Assembly (NCBI GenBank): GCA_002359315.1
Contig: DEMS01000032.1
Span: 3,989-67,988 of the forward strand
Length of the DNA: 64,000 nt
Reading direction: 5' to 3'
DNA from: Bacteroidetes bacterium UBA2664
GTDB taxonomy: Bacteria > Bacteroidota > Rhodothermia > Balneolales > Balneolaceae
Position 1 is the stretch's first letter, and each line of letters opens with the position of its first letter. The notes beneath the pieces are model-generated. The model searched no databases. It saw nothing but the letters and a program-made list of their open reading frames with translations, and had not been told where the DNA came from. Both the position numbers and the translations under genes were made by a program. Shown here one piece after another: positions 1 through 9,410 of the stretch.

Positions 1-1
1 G

Positions 2-1978
2 GAAACAGCAAACAAATATTTTTGGGATGGAAACCCAATTGGTAAAACTCTCTCCATTCGTCTTAATAGTATCTTCAGTGATTTTGTAGTCACTGGAGTA
101 CTCGAAAATCTTCCTGCAAACTCCACTATTCAATTTAGTGTTTTACTATCAACAGAAGATTTACTAAACAGGTTTGATGTTTATTCAGGAGCAGAAAACA
201 GATGGGATGCCACCCGAACAATTACCTACATATTGCTCCGAAAAGGATCCAATGTGGAATCACTGCGTGATAAGTTGCCCCAATTCATGAATACTCATAT
301 GGGTGACATTTTTAATGAAATGCGAGAAAATGGTAATCTGACTACAGCCGGCGCACCTATTGTCTATCAATTTCAGCCACTTTCTGATATTCACCTAAAT
401 CCTGAAATACCGGGAGGATTTTCAGAACCCAGTAATCCAACCTATTCTTATATCCTTGGCGGAATTGCTTTAACTGTTTTACTTATAGCTTGTTTTAATT
501 TCATGATACTTTCCATCAGTCAATCAACAAAAAGAGCAAAGGAGGTGGGCTTAAGGAAAGTTGCAGGAGCTGTTCGTAGTCAGCTTATGGCTCAATTTTG
601 GGCCGAAGCTATTTTGGTGACATTTATCTCATTACTATTTGGACTATTCTTTGCTGAATTTTTCCTTCCTGTTTTTAATGAATTGTCTGGTAAAACCCTT
701 TCCTTTTTTCCCGCGTTGAATAGTTTCAAAATGCTTTTTGTTACAGGAGGGTTATTAATTATTACCGGTTTGATTGCCGGCAGTTATCCTGCCTTGATTT
801 TATCCAATTACAAACCCATAGATTCTTTAAAGAATAAGATCACTGTCGGTGGAGCTAATCCTCTTTCCAAATCACTGATAATGGTCCAATTTGCACTTTC
901 AATATTTTTGGTGGCTGCGACTCTTGGAATGTCTAATCAGCTTAAATTTCTACAATCTAAAAGCCTTGGATTTTCAGGTGAACAGGTCGTTGTAATACCG
1001 GTTAACGGTGTAGACGGGCAACGAGCATTGAATCTTTACAGGGATGCTTTAGGTCGGGATACAGATATTGTTGATATGTCCGGAGCCAATGTCTCTTTTG
1101 CAACCGGTTTATGGCGAAGGGGATATCGATACGGCGGAGAACTTATTCAATCTGCAGTGTTTCGAGTAGATCCGAACTACATCAATACATTGGAAATGAA
1201 TATAGTGACAGGCCGGAATTTTAATCCCGAACTGGCATCTGATTCCACACAAAGTATTATTGTGAACGAGACCTTCCTGGAACGGCACAGCCTTGATTAT
1301 TCAGATGTAGGCCAAGTCTTTCCGATTGACTGGGGTTGGATGACCAATCCTGTAGTTATAGGAGTTGTTGAGGATTTCAATTACCAGTCGTTGCAAAATA
1401 ATATCGAGCCCGCCATCATGTACATGAATCCAAGGGATCCGATTTTGAATCTAATGGTGCGTATAAAACCGGATAACATACCTGAAACCATTGACAAACT
1501 TCAAGCAACCTGGGCTGCCATCACTAATGAAGTTCCATTTTCCTATAGTTTCCTGGATGAAGATATGGACAATTTGTACAGGGCTGAAGAACGCTGGAGT
1601 ACCATCATCACCTACAGTTCTATCTTTGCTATTTTTGTTGCATGCCTTGGTTTGTTTGGGTTAACCGGAATCATTTCCATTCAACGCCAAAAAGAAATAG
1701 GCATCCGGAAAGTGCTTGGCGCAAGCATTCAAGGTATTATCCTTTTACTATCCAAAGACTTTGCAAAGTTGATATTAATCTCCATTATAATTGCTTCACC
1801 ACTTGCCTGGTTAGCACTGAATAAATGGCTTCAAAATTTTGCATACCGTACAGATCCCGGAATTGGCATATTTCTGATAGCCGGGGGATTTGCCCTCGCA
1901 GTTGCATTGGCCACCGTAAGCTGGCAATCTTTAAAAGCTGCATTTATGAACCCTGTAGAAAGTTTGAGAAGTGAATGA
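2..1978 (+). CDS. FtsX-family ABC transporter permease, 5'-truncated by window edge
   Basis: The reading frame is open from base 2, so the gene begins before the window and at least 658 residues are present. The visible part has the end of a MacB-type periplasmic core (WDGNPIGKTLSIR, VTGVLENLPANS), a first three-helix FtsX block (around base 440-830), a second periplasmic core and a C-terminal FtsX block ending in NPVESLRSE. The QRQKEIGIRKVLGA stretch before the last helices is typical of the family. It is a paralogue of the next gene and probably forms a transporter with it and the ATPase at 4533. Substrate is unknown; such permeases in Bacteroidota often handle lipoproteins, peptides or drugs. 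Confidence 0.9.
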   Translation, partial: ETANKYFWDGNPIGKTLSIRLNSIFSDFVVTGVLENLPANSTIQFSVLLSTEDLLNRFDVYSGAENRWDATRTITYILLRKGSNVESLRDKLPQFMNTHMGDIFNEMRENGNLTTAGAPIVYQFQPLSDIHLNPEIPGGFSEPSNPTYSYILGGIALTVLLIACFNFMILSISQSTKRAKEVGLRKVAGAVRSQLMAQFWAEAILVTFISLLFGLFFAEFFLPVFNELSGKTLSFFPALNSFKMLFVTGGLLIITGLIAGSYPALILSNYKPIDSLKNKITVGGANPLSKSLIMVQFALSIFLVAATLGMSNQLKFLQSKSLGFSGEQVVVIPVNGVDGQRALNLYRDALGRDTDIVDMSGANVSFATGLWRRGYRYGGELIQSAVFRVDPNYINTLEMNIVTGRNFNPELASDSTQSIIVNETFLERHSLDYSDVGQVFPIDWGWMTNPVVIGVVEDFNYQSLQNNIEPAIMYMNPRDPILNLMVRIKPDNIPETIDKLQATWAAITNEVPFSYSFLDEDMDNLYRAEERWSTIITYSSIFAIFVACLGLFGLTGIISIQRQKEIGIRKVLGASIQGIILLLSKDFAKLILISIIIASPLAWLALNKWLQNFAYRTDPGIGIFLIAGGFALAVALATVSWQSLKAAFMNPVESLRSE

Positions 1979-2060
1979 AAATAGCTGTCAGATCTCAGCT
2001 GTCAGTCGTCTGATTATGCGGACTGAAAGTTGACGACTGATCACTGAAAGCCTAGAAATC
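1979..2060. repeat. Repeat-rich spacer between permease genes
   Basis: The spacer holds a direct repeat AGCTGTCAG (about 1983 and 1997) and an inverted repeat TCAGTCGTC (2002-2010) with GACGACTGA (2032-2040), a 9-bp stem with a 21-base loop. There is no T run, so it is not a classical terminator. It may be an mRNA processing or stability element inside the operon. Confidence 0.5.
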
Positions 2061-4412
2061 ATGATTAAAAACTATATAAAAATCGCATTCCGTCATTTGG
2101 CGAAAAATAAATCTTACACCATCATTAATACATTGGGTTTAGGAGTTGGTCTTGCTGCATGTATTATTATTGGCCTGTGGGTGATTTATGAACTGGGTTA
2201 TGACGACTATCACAAAAATTCCGAACAGATCTATCGGGTTTTAAACGGTGATGTCGCAGCAATTCCTCCCACTTTGGCTCCCGCATTCAAGAGCGACTAC
2301 CCCGACCTGGCCGAAGAAGTCATACGATTCTGGCCCATCAAGTCTCCTTCCGATATCGTATATGAAGACAAACAATTTGCTGAGCGGAATATCACATTTA
2401 CCGATCCCGGAGTTTTTAACGTCTTCACACATCCGATGATTATGGGTGATAAAGAAACAGCTCTTTCCTCCTCTCACCGTATTGTGATCAGTGAGTCGGT
2501 GGCTGAAAAATATTTTGGAGAGGAAACACCACTTGGTAAAACTCTAAACATGTGGGGTCAGGATCTGGAAGTGACCGGCGTTTTTGAAGATGTCCCTCTC
2601 AACTCACATCACCGATACGACTTTCTTGTTCCAATAGAGTTATTGCAAACGTTCATGGGTAATATGATGGAAAACTGGACTTGGTCCGGTTTCTACACAT
2701 ACATGCTTTTGCCTGAAAACGTACATCCAACACAGGTTGAAACAGCTATCGCCTCTACATTTGATAAATATACCGAAGAAGATTTTCCGGCTCCGCAGCT
2801 TCAGCCATTGAATGATATTTATTTTGGCTCCGCAGAAAAAGATATCGCAGTAACCGGTAATTTCAATTACGTTTTCATTTTAGCTAGTATTGCGATCATT
2901 GTTCTGGTAGTGGCTTGCGTGAATTTCATGAACTTATCTACGGCCTATTCAACGATGCGAAAAAAGGAAGTAGGGATGCGAAAAACATTGGGAGCGCAAC
3001 GAAATCAGCTTATCGGACAGTTTTTGGGTGAGGCCATTCTGCTCAGCTTACTGGGATTGTCTGTGGCACTTCTCCTGGTAGAGATTACTCTTCCATTCTT
3101 TAGTAATTTTACCGGAAACCCTTTAACTATGCCATATCAAAATAGCTGGGGTGCAATTTTAGGATTTATTGGACTGGCTCTTTTCGTAGGGATCTTGTCC
3201 GGAAGCTACCCGGCTTTTTTCTTGTCGCGGTTTCGTCCCATTCAAGCATTAAAAGATACTTCGAAAATAAACTCATCAGGTGAGGGACTGCGAAAAGGCT
3301 TGGTGGTCTTCCAATTTGTGATCTCAACCTTCCTGATTGTTGCAGCATTAACCGTGTATTCTCAACTCAATTATATGCAGGAAAAGGATCTTGGTTTTAG
3401 TGATGAACAAGTACTGATTACCGGGGCTGAAAACTATCAAGCATTCAAAACAGAACTCGAAAAAGCTCCCGGTGTTCAAAAAGTTTCGGCTGCACAAAGT
3501 GTTCCAGGAGTACGGTTCCCATATTATCCCATTCGTACTATAGACATGGCCCCGGACTCTCTGCCTACCATGCGAACATTGCGCATAAATCCCGGCTTCA
3601 TTGAAACTTTGGGAATAGAGATGGTCATTGGCAGAAGCTTTGATGAACAGATCCCAACGGATGCTACCCAGGCATTTGTGATTAATCAGGCAGCTATGAA
3701 TTATTTAGGCTGGGATGATCCCATAGGGAAAGAACTCTCCTGGTATGATTTTAGTGAAGATGGATCCTCATTCGAGATCGCAAAGCAAGGTGAAGTGATT
3801 GGAGTAGTAGATGATTTCAATTATGCTTCACTGCACAATCCTGTTGAACCGCTTGTCATCCATGTAAGCCATGATATAAATATGACGGTGATTAGATTAC
3901 ACACTGAAAATACCGGTGAAGCTATTGCTCAGATCAAAGAGACATGGAATAGTGTGACACCCGGAAGTTATTTCTGGTATTATTTCCTTGATGATGAACT
4001 GGACAGACAATATGGAGCCGAACAGAAATTAGGGCAAGTGTTTGGTGGGCTGACCTTGCTTGCACTATTCATCGCTTGTCTGGGTCTTTTCGGACTTACC
4101 ACATTTTCCACCCAGCAAAGAACCAAGGAGATTGGAATTAGAAAGGTGATGGGAGCCGGTGTGCAACAGATTATTTTATTGCTAAATACCGAGGTTGTAA
4201 AAATGGTCGCTTTATCGTTGATCATTGCCATCCCCATCTCCTGGTACACCATGAACCAGTGGCTGGCTGATTTTGCATTTAGAATTGAAATTGGCCCCGG
4301 GATTTTTGCCCTGTCAGGCGGTGTCGCTTTGGTGATAGCTTTGCTAACGGTAAGCTGGCAATCCATTAAAGCAGCAGTGGCGAATCCTGTGGATAGTTTA
4401 AGAAGTGAATAA
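2061..4412 (+). CDS. FtsX-family ABC transporter permease (double FtsX, MacB-like)
   Basis: A 783-residue inner-membrane protein of the usual length for the Bacteroidota double-FtsX family. There is an N-terminal helix (GLAACIIIGLWVIYELGY), a MacB_PCD domain at about 50-245, an FtsX block of three helices at about 270-400, a second helix and periplasmic core at about 420-650, and a last FtsX block at 665-780 with RTKEIGIRKVMGA. It starts with MIKNYIKIAFRHLAKNKSYT, the standard N-terminus of this family, which supports the ATG at 2061. It lies between its paralogue and the ATPase at 4533, so the three probably form one operon. Substrate is not evident. Confidence 0.93.
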   Translation: MIKNYIKIAFRHLAKNKSYTIINTLGLGVGLAACIIIGLWVIYELGYDDYHKNSEQIYRVLNGDVAAIPPTLAPAFKSDYPDLAEEVIRFWPIKSPSDIVYEDKQFAERNITFTDPGVFNVFTHPMIMGDKETALSSSHRIVISESVAEKYFGEETPLGKTLNMWGQDLEVTGVFEDVPLNSHHRYDFLVPIELLQTFMGNMMENWTWSGFYTYMLLPENVHPTQVETAIASTFDKYTEEDFPAPQLQPLNDIYFGSAEKDIAVTGNFNYVFILASIAIIVLVVACVNFMNLSTAYSTMRKKEVGMRKTLGAQRNQLIGQFLGEAILLSLLGLSVALLLVEITLPFFSNFTGNPLTMPYQNSWGAILGFIGLALFVGILSGSYPAFFLSRFRPIQALKDTSKINSSGEGLRKGLVVFQFVISTFLIVAALTVYSQLNYMQEKDLGFSDEQVLITGAENYQAFKTELEKAPGVQKVSAAQSVPGVRFPYYPIRTIDMAPDSLPTMRTLRINPGFIETLGIEMVIGRSFDEQIPTDATQAFVINQAAMNYLGWDDPIGKELSWYDFSEDGSSFEIAKQGEVIGVVDDFNYASLHNPVEPLVIHVSHDINMTVIRLHTENTGEAIAQIKETWNSVTPGSYFWYYFLDDELDRQYGAEQKLGQVFGGLTLLALFIACLGLFGLTTFSTQQRTKEIGIRKVMGAGVQQIILLLNTEVVKMVALSLIIAIPISWYTMNQWLADFAFRIEIGPGIFALSGGVALVIALLTVSWQSIKAAVANPVDSLRSE

Positions 4413-4532
4413 ACAAACGTATAAACGTGTGAAAGTGCTAACGTGTTAACGTTGGAATTTGCTTAATCACGTAAACATCTAAACACTTTCGCACGTAAGC
4501 ACGTTTACACGTTTACACATAAACACATATTT
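4413..4532. repeat. Low-complexity ACGT/AAAC repeat spacer
   Basis: The 120-base gap is built from variations on ACGTGT, GTAAAC and TTTACACGT. AAACGTGTGAAAGTG (about 4420-4435) can pair imperfectly with CACTTTCGCACG (about 4484-4496) to make a long stem with an inner palindromic part. It carries no ORF. Its nature resembles the spacer at 1979-2060: a palindromic repeat placed between ABC genes. Confidence 0.5.
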
Positions 4533-5207
4533 ATGATCCAACTAATAGACATCGACAAATACATCGACAAACGGTTTCAGCGAACTTTTATCCTGAAAAG
4601 AATCAATCTTGAAGTGAAAGAGGGGGATTTTGTAACCATTATGGGGCCCAGCGGAGCGGGAAAATCCACGCTTCTGAACATAATCGGTTTCCTGGATGAT
4701 GCTTCCGAAGGAGAGTATACTTTTCTGAGTAAACCGGCGCATAATCTGACTGAAAAGCAAAAATCGGATTATCATAAATCACATATTGGATTTGTATTTC
4801 AGGCATATCATCTGATCGATGAACTTACCGTTTATGAAAACATTGAAATGCCTTTGCTCTATCGCAAGGTGAAAAGTAAACAGCGTCAGGCTATGGTCGC
4901 TGAAATGCTCGACAAATTCAATATTGTAGCCAAGAAGGACCTTTTTCCGCAACAACTTTCGGGCGGACAGCAGCAGGTGGTGGGAGTAGCCCGTGCCATT
5001 ATTGGCAGTCCAAAATTGCTGCTTGCCGATGAACCGACCGGCAACCTGCACTCCGAACAAAGTGAACAGATCATGGAAATCTTTAAAAAACTGAATGAAG
5101 ACGGTGTAACCATTATTCAGGTAACCCATTCAGAGAAAATGGTCTCGTATGGCAACCGGATCATTAATTTAAAAGATGGCGTTTTGGTTGAGCAAGATCC
5201 GTATTAA
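4533..5207 (+). CDS. ABC transporter ATP-binding protein, LolD/MacB type
   Basis: A 224-residue ATPase with Walker A GPSGAGKST (about residues 39-47), Q-loop GFVFQAYHLIDELTVYENIE, signature LSGGQQQ (about 142), Walker B LLLADEPTGN and the switch His in QVTHS. The signature LSGGQQQVVGVARA is slightly altered (usually QQQRVAIARA): V replaces the Arg after QQQ. Location directly behind two FtsX permeases makes it their motor. It belongs to the LolD/MacB/SalX class, which energises periplasmic conformational work rather than classical solute import. Confidence 0.93.
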   Translation: MIQLIDIDKYIDKRFQRTFILKRINLEVKEGDFVTIMGPSGAGKSTLLNIIGFLDDASEGEYTFLSKPAHNLTEKQKSDYHKSHIGFVFQAYHLIDELTVYENIEMPLLYRKVKSKQRQAMVAEMLDKFNIVAKKDLFPQQLSGGQQQVVGVARAIIGSPKLLLADEPTGNLHSEQSEQIMEIFKKLNEDGVTIIQVTHSEKMVSYGNRIINLKDGVLVEQDPY

Positions 5208-5345
5208 TGGTCTTTGTGATTTTCGCTGGTATTGCTCTTTGGGATACGTATGTGAATTAGTATCAATTAAATGTTTAGGCACTTCTTCAATTTTTGGTGT
5301 GTGGCTGGTTTTCAAAGTCGAGAGTGTATCAACCAGAGAGTTTGC

Positions 5346-5810
5346 TCACCTGCTCGAAGCCAGCGCAACAAGGATTTTAGGAACCCTGGTGTGGATGAGC
5401 GCTCCTCCAATGATTGCAACCAAAATAGATGGCAATCCAACTGCGAAATGAGTCGGTAAATTAGACGATATTGTTGCAAATTGGGCGATACCTGCCGCGA
5501 CCAATCCAACATACGACCAGCTAATAAAATAGGCATGGAGATTAAGCCATGATGAAATCGGGCGGCGCAGAAAGGCCGGAATGAATCCGCAAATAAGTGT
5601 GGCGAGACTAATTACCGCAAGAATATGGAATGGCCCGAAGCCGACTGAATCTTCATAGACCGAAAGCGCACTGACATTCACTAAAAATAAGGATATGGTA
5701 TAAAAATAGCCGAGTATTCGATGCCATCGGTCACCTTTTGGTCGAAACACGACTGCCGCACCGGAAATCAAGGCTGCAAGTGCGAAGACGACATGGACTG
5801 TTCCGAACAT
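5346..5810 (-). CDS. DUF2306-like small membrane protein
   Basis: A 154-residue protein with four predicted helices: residues 4-22, 34-52, 60-80 and 98-116, with a further hydrophobic stretch at about 130-145. The order H(V)VFA, GDRWHRILGY, a Phe-rich third helix and RRPISSWLNLHAYFISWSYVGL fits the DUF2306 family, whose paired histidines are suspected haem or metal ligands. Function is unknown. It is transcribed alone and divergently from the VOC gene at 6108. Confidence 0.75.
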   Translation of the reverse strand: MFGTVHVVFALAALISGAAVVFRPKGDRWHRILGYFYTISLFLVNVSALSVYEDSVGFGPFHILAVISLATLICGFIPAFLRRPISSWLNLHAYFISWSYVGLVAAGIAQFATISSNLPTHFAVGLPSILVAIIGGALIHTRVPKILVALASSR

Positions 5811-5963
5811 GGGATTGAAGTTGTTTTATTGATTCAACTGTTTATTGGTTTAGTGCAAATGCAACAAAAAATAATATAAGTTATTTTGTAGCAATTCTTT
5901 AGGGATAAAACATAGCAAAAACGACCAATTAAATGTTTTTGGACGTATTAAAACAATGTTTAA

Positions 5964-5999
5964 TAGATTCTATACTGATTCGGATCAGTATAGAATCTA
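5964..5999. promoter_or_regulatory. Perfect 16-bp palindrome in divergent promoter region
   Basis: The arms at 5964-5979 and 5984-5999 are perfectly complementary (TAGATTCTATACTGAT and its reverse complement) around a TCGG loop. It sits in the 297-base gap between two divergent genes, so it terminates neither. It could be an operator for a dimeric regulator, a stable 5'-UTR hairpin of the 6108 gene or a mobile-repeat remnant. The rest of the gap is AT-rich with nothing else I can name. Confidence 0.6.
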
Positions 6000-6107
6000 A
6001 AAGATATTAATTTACTTTTCTTTTCATTTGATAAATTGATTTTTTTCAATAATATAAAGCATTGATTTTCATAGAAGTAAAACTTTAACAATCAAACCTA
6101 TCGCACT

Positions 6108-6497
6108 ATGAAAAATCCGGTCAATTGGTTCGAAATCTACGTTCAGGATATGCAAAGAGCCAAATCATTCTACGAAGCTGTATTGAATGTGAAGCTCGAA
6201 AAACTTGATATACCTTCAGAAATGGAGGATGAAAACAGTTTTCAGATGGTCACATTTCCATTTGTCGAAAATGAGCCTAATGCAAGCGGTGCACTGGTAA
6301 AGGCTGAAGGAATGGAGCCCGGCGGAAACAGTGTTGTGATCTATTTTACTTGTGATGATTGCAGTGTTGAAGAGAGTCGGGTTGAAAAGGCAGGCGGGAA
6401 AGTACTGAAAGAGAAGTTCTCGATCGGGGAGTTCGGATTTTGTTCGATCTGCCTGGATACGGAAGAAAATACATTTGGATTGCATTCAATGAGCTAA
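6108..6497 (+). CDS. VOC/glyoxalase-fold protein
   Basis: A 129-residue protein with one vicinal-oxygen-chelate fold made of two beta-alpha-beta3 modules. The N-terminus NPVNWFEIYVQDMQRAKSFYEAVLNVKLE is the standard VOC opening. The second module ends GEFGFCSICLDTEENTFGLHS. Metal ligands are only partly recognisable, and the substrate cannot be told; such proteins range from fosfomycin- or bleomycin-resistance-like binders to dioxygenase relatives. It is followed 19 bases later by the DUF4199 gene, so the two are probably co-transcribed. Confidence 0.85.
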   Translation: MKNPVNWFEIYVQDMQRAKSFYEAVLNVKLEKLDIPSEMEDENSFQMVTFPFVENEPNASGALVKAEGMEPGGNSVVIYFTCDDCSVEESRVEKAGGKVLKEKFSIGEFGFCSICLDTEENTFGLHSMS

Positions 6498-6516
6498 TCA
6501 AACAGAGGAACTGATT

Positions 6517-6993
6517 ATGAAAAAGTACAGAATTGAAATTAAATGGGCACTCATTTTTGTGGGGATGATGCTTCTTTGGATGTTGATGGAAAGGCTATTA
6601 GGCTTTCATGATGCCCATATCGACAAACACGCCATCGTCACAAATCTGATCGCCATACCGGCCATTGCGATTTATGTGTTTGCACTGCTCGATAAAAGAA
6701 AAAACTTTTATGACGGATTTATGAGTTACAAACAGGGATTCATCTCCGGGCTCATTATTACTCTGATCGTTACCCTGTTTACACCGCTTATTCAATACAT
6801 CACATCTACCGTAATTACACCCGATTATTTCAGCAATATTATCGAATACACCGTAAACGAAGGCATGATGGAACGAGAAGATGCGGAAGCTTACTTCAAT
6901 CTGAAAAGTTATATGATTCAGGCAACCATTGGTGCACCGATCATGGGACTGCTCACTACGGCTGTTGTCGCATTTTTCACGAAGAAAAAATAA
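6517..6993 (+). CDS. DUF4199-type membrane protein
   Basis: A 158-residue inner-membrane protein with helices at about 8-26, 42-60, 72-95 and 130-153. A short charged region (NEGMMEREDAEAYFNLKSYM) lies between helices 3 and 4. The layout matches the DUF4199 family common in Bacteroidota, whose function is unknown. It probably forms a small operon with the VOC protein upstream and the DUF1801 protein downstream (spacing about 20 bases each). Confidence 0.75.
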   Translation: MKKYRIEIKWALIFVGMMLLWMLMERLLGFHDAHIDKHAIVTNLIAIPAIAIYVFALLDKRKNFYDGFMSYKQGFISGLIITLIVTLFTPLIQYITSTVITPDYFSNIIEYTVNEGMMEREDAEAYFNLKSYMIQATIGAPIMGLLTTAVVAFFTKKK

Positions 6994-7012
6994 TGAGCAG
7001 GGGTGTTCTGTT

Positions 7013-7429
7013 ATGAGTGATCTGAAAACGAAGCCAACCGATCAGGATGTTGAGAGTTTCTTGAATGCGATTGAAGATGAACAAAAAAGAGCCGACTGCT
7101 TTGAATTGCTGGAACTCATGACTGATATCACTGGCGAACCCCCTAAAATGTGGGGAAAAAGTATGGTTGGATTTGGCAGCTATCATTATAAATATGATAG
7201 CGGAAGAGAAGGCGATTGGTTCTTGACCGGATTTTCACCGCGAAAACAGAACCTGTCGATTTATATCATGACTGGATTTGATAAGTATGAAGAGATAATG
7301 AGCCGGTTAGGTAAATATAAAACCGGCTCATCCTGTCTTTATGTAAAAAAATTGGCTGATATTGATACGGAACAATTGAAGCTGTTGGTCAAAAAATCTG
7401 AAGAGGTTATTAGGAAGAGGTATTCATAA
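7013..7429 (+). CDS. DUF1801 domain protein
   Basis: I start it at the ATG at 7013, which gives 138 residues. A longer frame reaches back to 6929, but that part overlaps the DUF4199 gene. The motifs MWGKSMVGFGSYHYKY and GDWFLTGFSPRKQNLSIYIM are those of DUF1801 (YdhG-like) proteins, a small soluble fold of uncertain role. It is last in a putative VOC-DUF4199-DUF1801 operon. Confidence 0.85.
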   Translation: MSDLKTKPTDQDVESFLNAIEDEQKRADCFELLELMTDITGEPPKMWGKSMVGFGSYHYKYDSGREGDWFLTGFSPRKQNLSIYIMTGFDKYEEIMSRLGKYKTGSSCLYVKKLADIDTEQLKLLVKKSEEVIRKRYS

Positions 7430-7562
7430 AAATTCGGGAGCAATCTACACATTGAAACTATCAATGATGTTTATACAATAGATGGTCTATAATCCCAAGT
7501 AATCTAATTATGTTGTTATAGTCCTGTATTTAAACAGCTTAACAGTTTACATGACAACTTTT

Positions 7563-8684
7563 TCAATTTGTTTCACTAAAACCCACGTTTCCATCAGACG
7601 AGTTTATAAGTTTATCGGTTGGCAACATATCGGCCATTCTCTCTAAAGCCCAGTCTCCATGTAAAATGATTTTATCCGGATTCATCAAATTACCATAGTT
7701 GTCAATAAGTAATACATTCAAAAAGGTAAATTGTATTTCTGACCTTAATTGGTTTTGATAATATACGATCAAAGGGATCTCTCTTTTTGTTTCAACCAAA
7801 AAAACCAATTGCTCGGTTCTCAAGGTACCTCCATAAACAGCGGCTCGTCTTGTGTTCACATGTGTGATATCTCCATTTGCTATGTTAAAAACATCGGCCG
7901 CAGTTCCATCCACTAAACTTTTTAGAAAATGACTGAATGATCCGCTATACGTAGTATTTCGGTTACGGTTCCAAATATCCTGTTGATTTGGATCGTCTGT
8001 CTCAAGTTCAACAAATCGAGTTCGGTGAAAATAAAAAATAAAATGATTGATTGTATCAAATCTGAAAGTGTTTAATTCGGTAAACAGTTCATACCCCAAC
8101 GACTGATTAACGATATGAAGTTCAGATGGAGCAGTTGCTATTAATTCATTGGTGCTTCTATCGAAGGAAAATTCAAGAATTTCCGGATTCATAATTTCAG
8201 TTAACTTGGCATTCCTGGACTCTCCCAAAAAAGTTCGTTTGAAGAGGCTGTAATTATCCAGCCATTCCTGATCCCTCTTCGCTTCCACAATCACATCGTC
8301 CAGTACCAGGGGCTCAACACGCAAAAAGATATCACCGAAATTAATTGTTTCACCCGATTTTATTTCAAATTTCAAATTCTTTTGTTCGTAGCCAAGGTAC
8401 CGAACTAAAAGTTCATAAATTCCCGGTGGAATGTTCCGAATCGTGAAATCTCCCTTACTATTTGATGCAACTCCAATCGTGGTTCCGGACAGGTAAACAG
8501 CAGTTGATATGAGTGGGTCTTTGGTTGAATCGTCATAAACTGTTCCGGTGACAGTTCCCGGTATCTGCTGTGCCTGAAGTGATGTGTGTACAAATAGAAT
8601 CAGCGTGAAGAGCAGTATCATCTGAAGACTCAATGGGTGGAGCCATTTCATGTAATCAGAACAATATTTGAAATGTTTTACCAT
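7563..8684 (-). CDS. CarboxypepD_reg-like domain secreted protein
   Basis: A 373-residue protein with a signal peptide (LQMILLFTLILFVHTSLQAQQ, cleavage near residue 40). It is followed by a carboxypeptidase-regulatory-like beta-sandwich at about 42-130 (GTVTGTVYDDSTKDPLISTAVYLSGT, GDFTIRNIPPGIYELLVRYLGYE). The remaining 240 residues match the uncharacterised partner region often found with it in Bacteroidota. The domain is usual at the N-terminus of TonB-dependent receptors, but no barrel follows here. The protein is probably periplasmic or surface-exposed and the gene monocistronic. An in-frame ATG at codon 12 is a possible alternative start. Confidence 0.8.
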   Translation of the reverse strand: MVKHFKYCSDYMKWLHPLSLQMILLFTLILFVHTSLQAQQIPGTVTGTVYDDSTKDPLISTAVYLSGTTIGVASNSKGDFTIRNIPPGIYELLVRYLGYEQKNLKFEIKSGETINFGDIFLRVEPLVLDDVIVEAKRDQEWLDNYSLFKRTFLGESRNAKLTEIMNPEILEFSFDRSTNELIATAPSELHIVNQSLGYELFTELNTFRFDTINHFIFYFHRTRFVELETDDPNQQDIWNRNRNTTYSGSFSHFLKSLVDGTAADVFNIANGDITHVNTRRAAVYGGTLRTEQLVFLVETKREIPLIVYYQNQLRSEIQFTFLNVLLIDNYGNLMNPDKIILHGDWALERMADMLPTDKLINSSDGNVGFSETN

Positions 8685-8832
8685 GTTGAAAGAGATAGTA
8701 AATTTGAACTACTACTTCCGGTTTAGCTAAATTAATTTAGAACATTGTGCAGGAGATTCTTGATGAATACAGGTTATTTTCTTCTTCTGAACACTGGGTA
8801 GCTTCATTAAGAATAGTTATTTATATGATATA

Positions 8833-9261
8833 ATGAAAAAAATTATTAAAAACTCACCCATTGATAAAACTGATACGAACACGATTCAAATAAACCGTTT
8901 TTCAACTCCATTGGGTCCCATGTTTATTTGTGCAACTGAAATTGGAGTTTGTCTGTTAGAATTTGCCGATAGAAAAATACTCGAAACGGAATTCAATGAC
9001 TTACAAAGGCTATTTAAGGCAAATATAATAGCCGGTGTAAGCAACCACATCAAGCAAACTGAGAAGGAGGGTATCATCAAGTCTGTTGTACCTGACAAGA
9101 CTCAAAAAATTGTGGTGTACTGTGCAAATAGTGATTGCAATGCATCGCCCACTCTCGGTGGGAAATTAATGGACCTGAATTATAATAATGTGCGTGATTT
9201 TGATGCCGGTCTCGCAGGCTGGAAAAAAGCGAATTTCGAACTTACAGGTGCTCAGGTATAA
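8833..9261 (+). pseudogene. Chimeric ORF: Ogt/Ada N-terminal part fused to rhodanese C-terminal part
   Basis: Residues about 20-78 (FSTPLGPMFICATEIGVCLLEF, then DLQRLF) match the N-terminal domain of methylated-DNA cysteine methyltransferases, but the catalytic PCHR domain is missing. Residues about 80-142 (KIVVYCANSDCNAS, LMDLNYNNVRDFDAGLAGWKKAN) match the second half of a rhodanese, including its active-site Cys. The join is in frame near residue 80. The simplest explanation is a deletion fusing two genes. Activity as methyltransferase is not possible; residual sulfurtransferase activity is unlikely because the first half of the rhodanese fold is gone. Confidence 0.7.
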
Positions 9262-9311
9262 CCGTTCGCACACTGTTCTATACTATAAATTGAGAGGGTA
9301 AATTATATAAA

Positions 9312-9340
9312 AGCAGAAGCTTTCCGGCTTCTGCTTTTTT
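9312..9340 (+). terminator. Rho-independent terminator
   Basis: A 9-bp stem AGCAGAAGC (9312-9320) / GCTTCTGCT (9327-9335) with a 6-base loop, followed by six T. It lies 50 bases after the chimeric ORF and ends that transcript, which suggests the original rhodanese end was kept. Confidence 0.85.
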
Positions 9341-9410
9341 ATTCCTGTACAATTCAGCACTGGTTTTTAGCCAATTTAGCTATATCAATGGCAATATCTA
9401 TGAAAGATTT

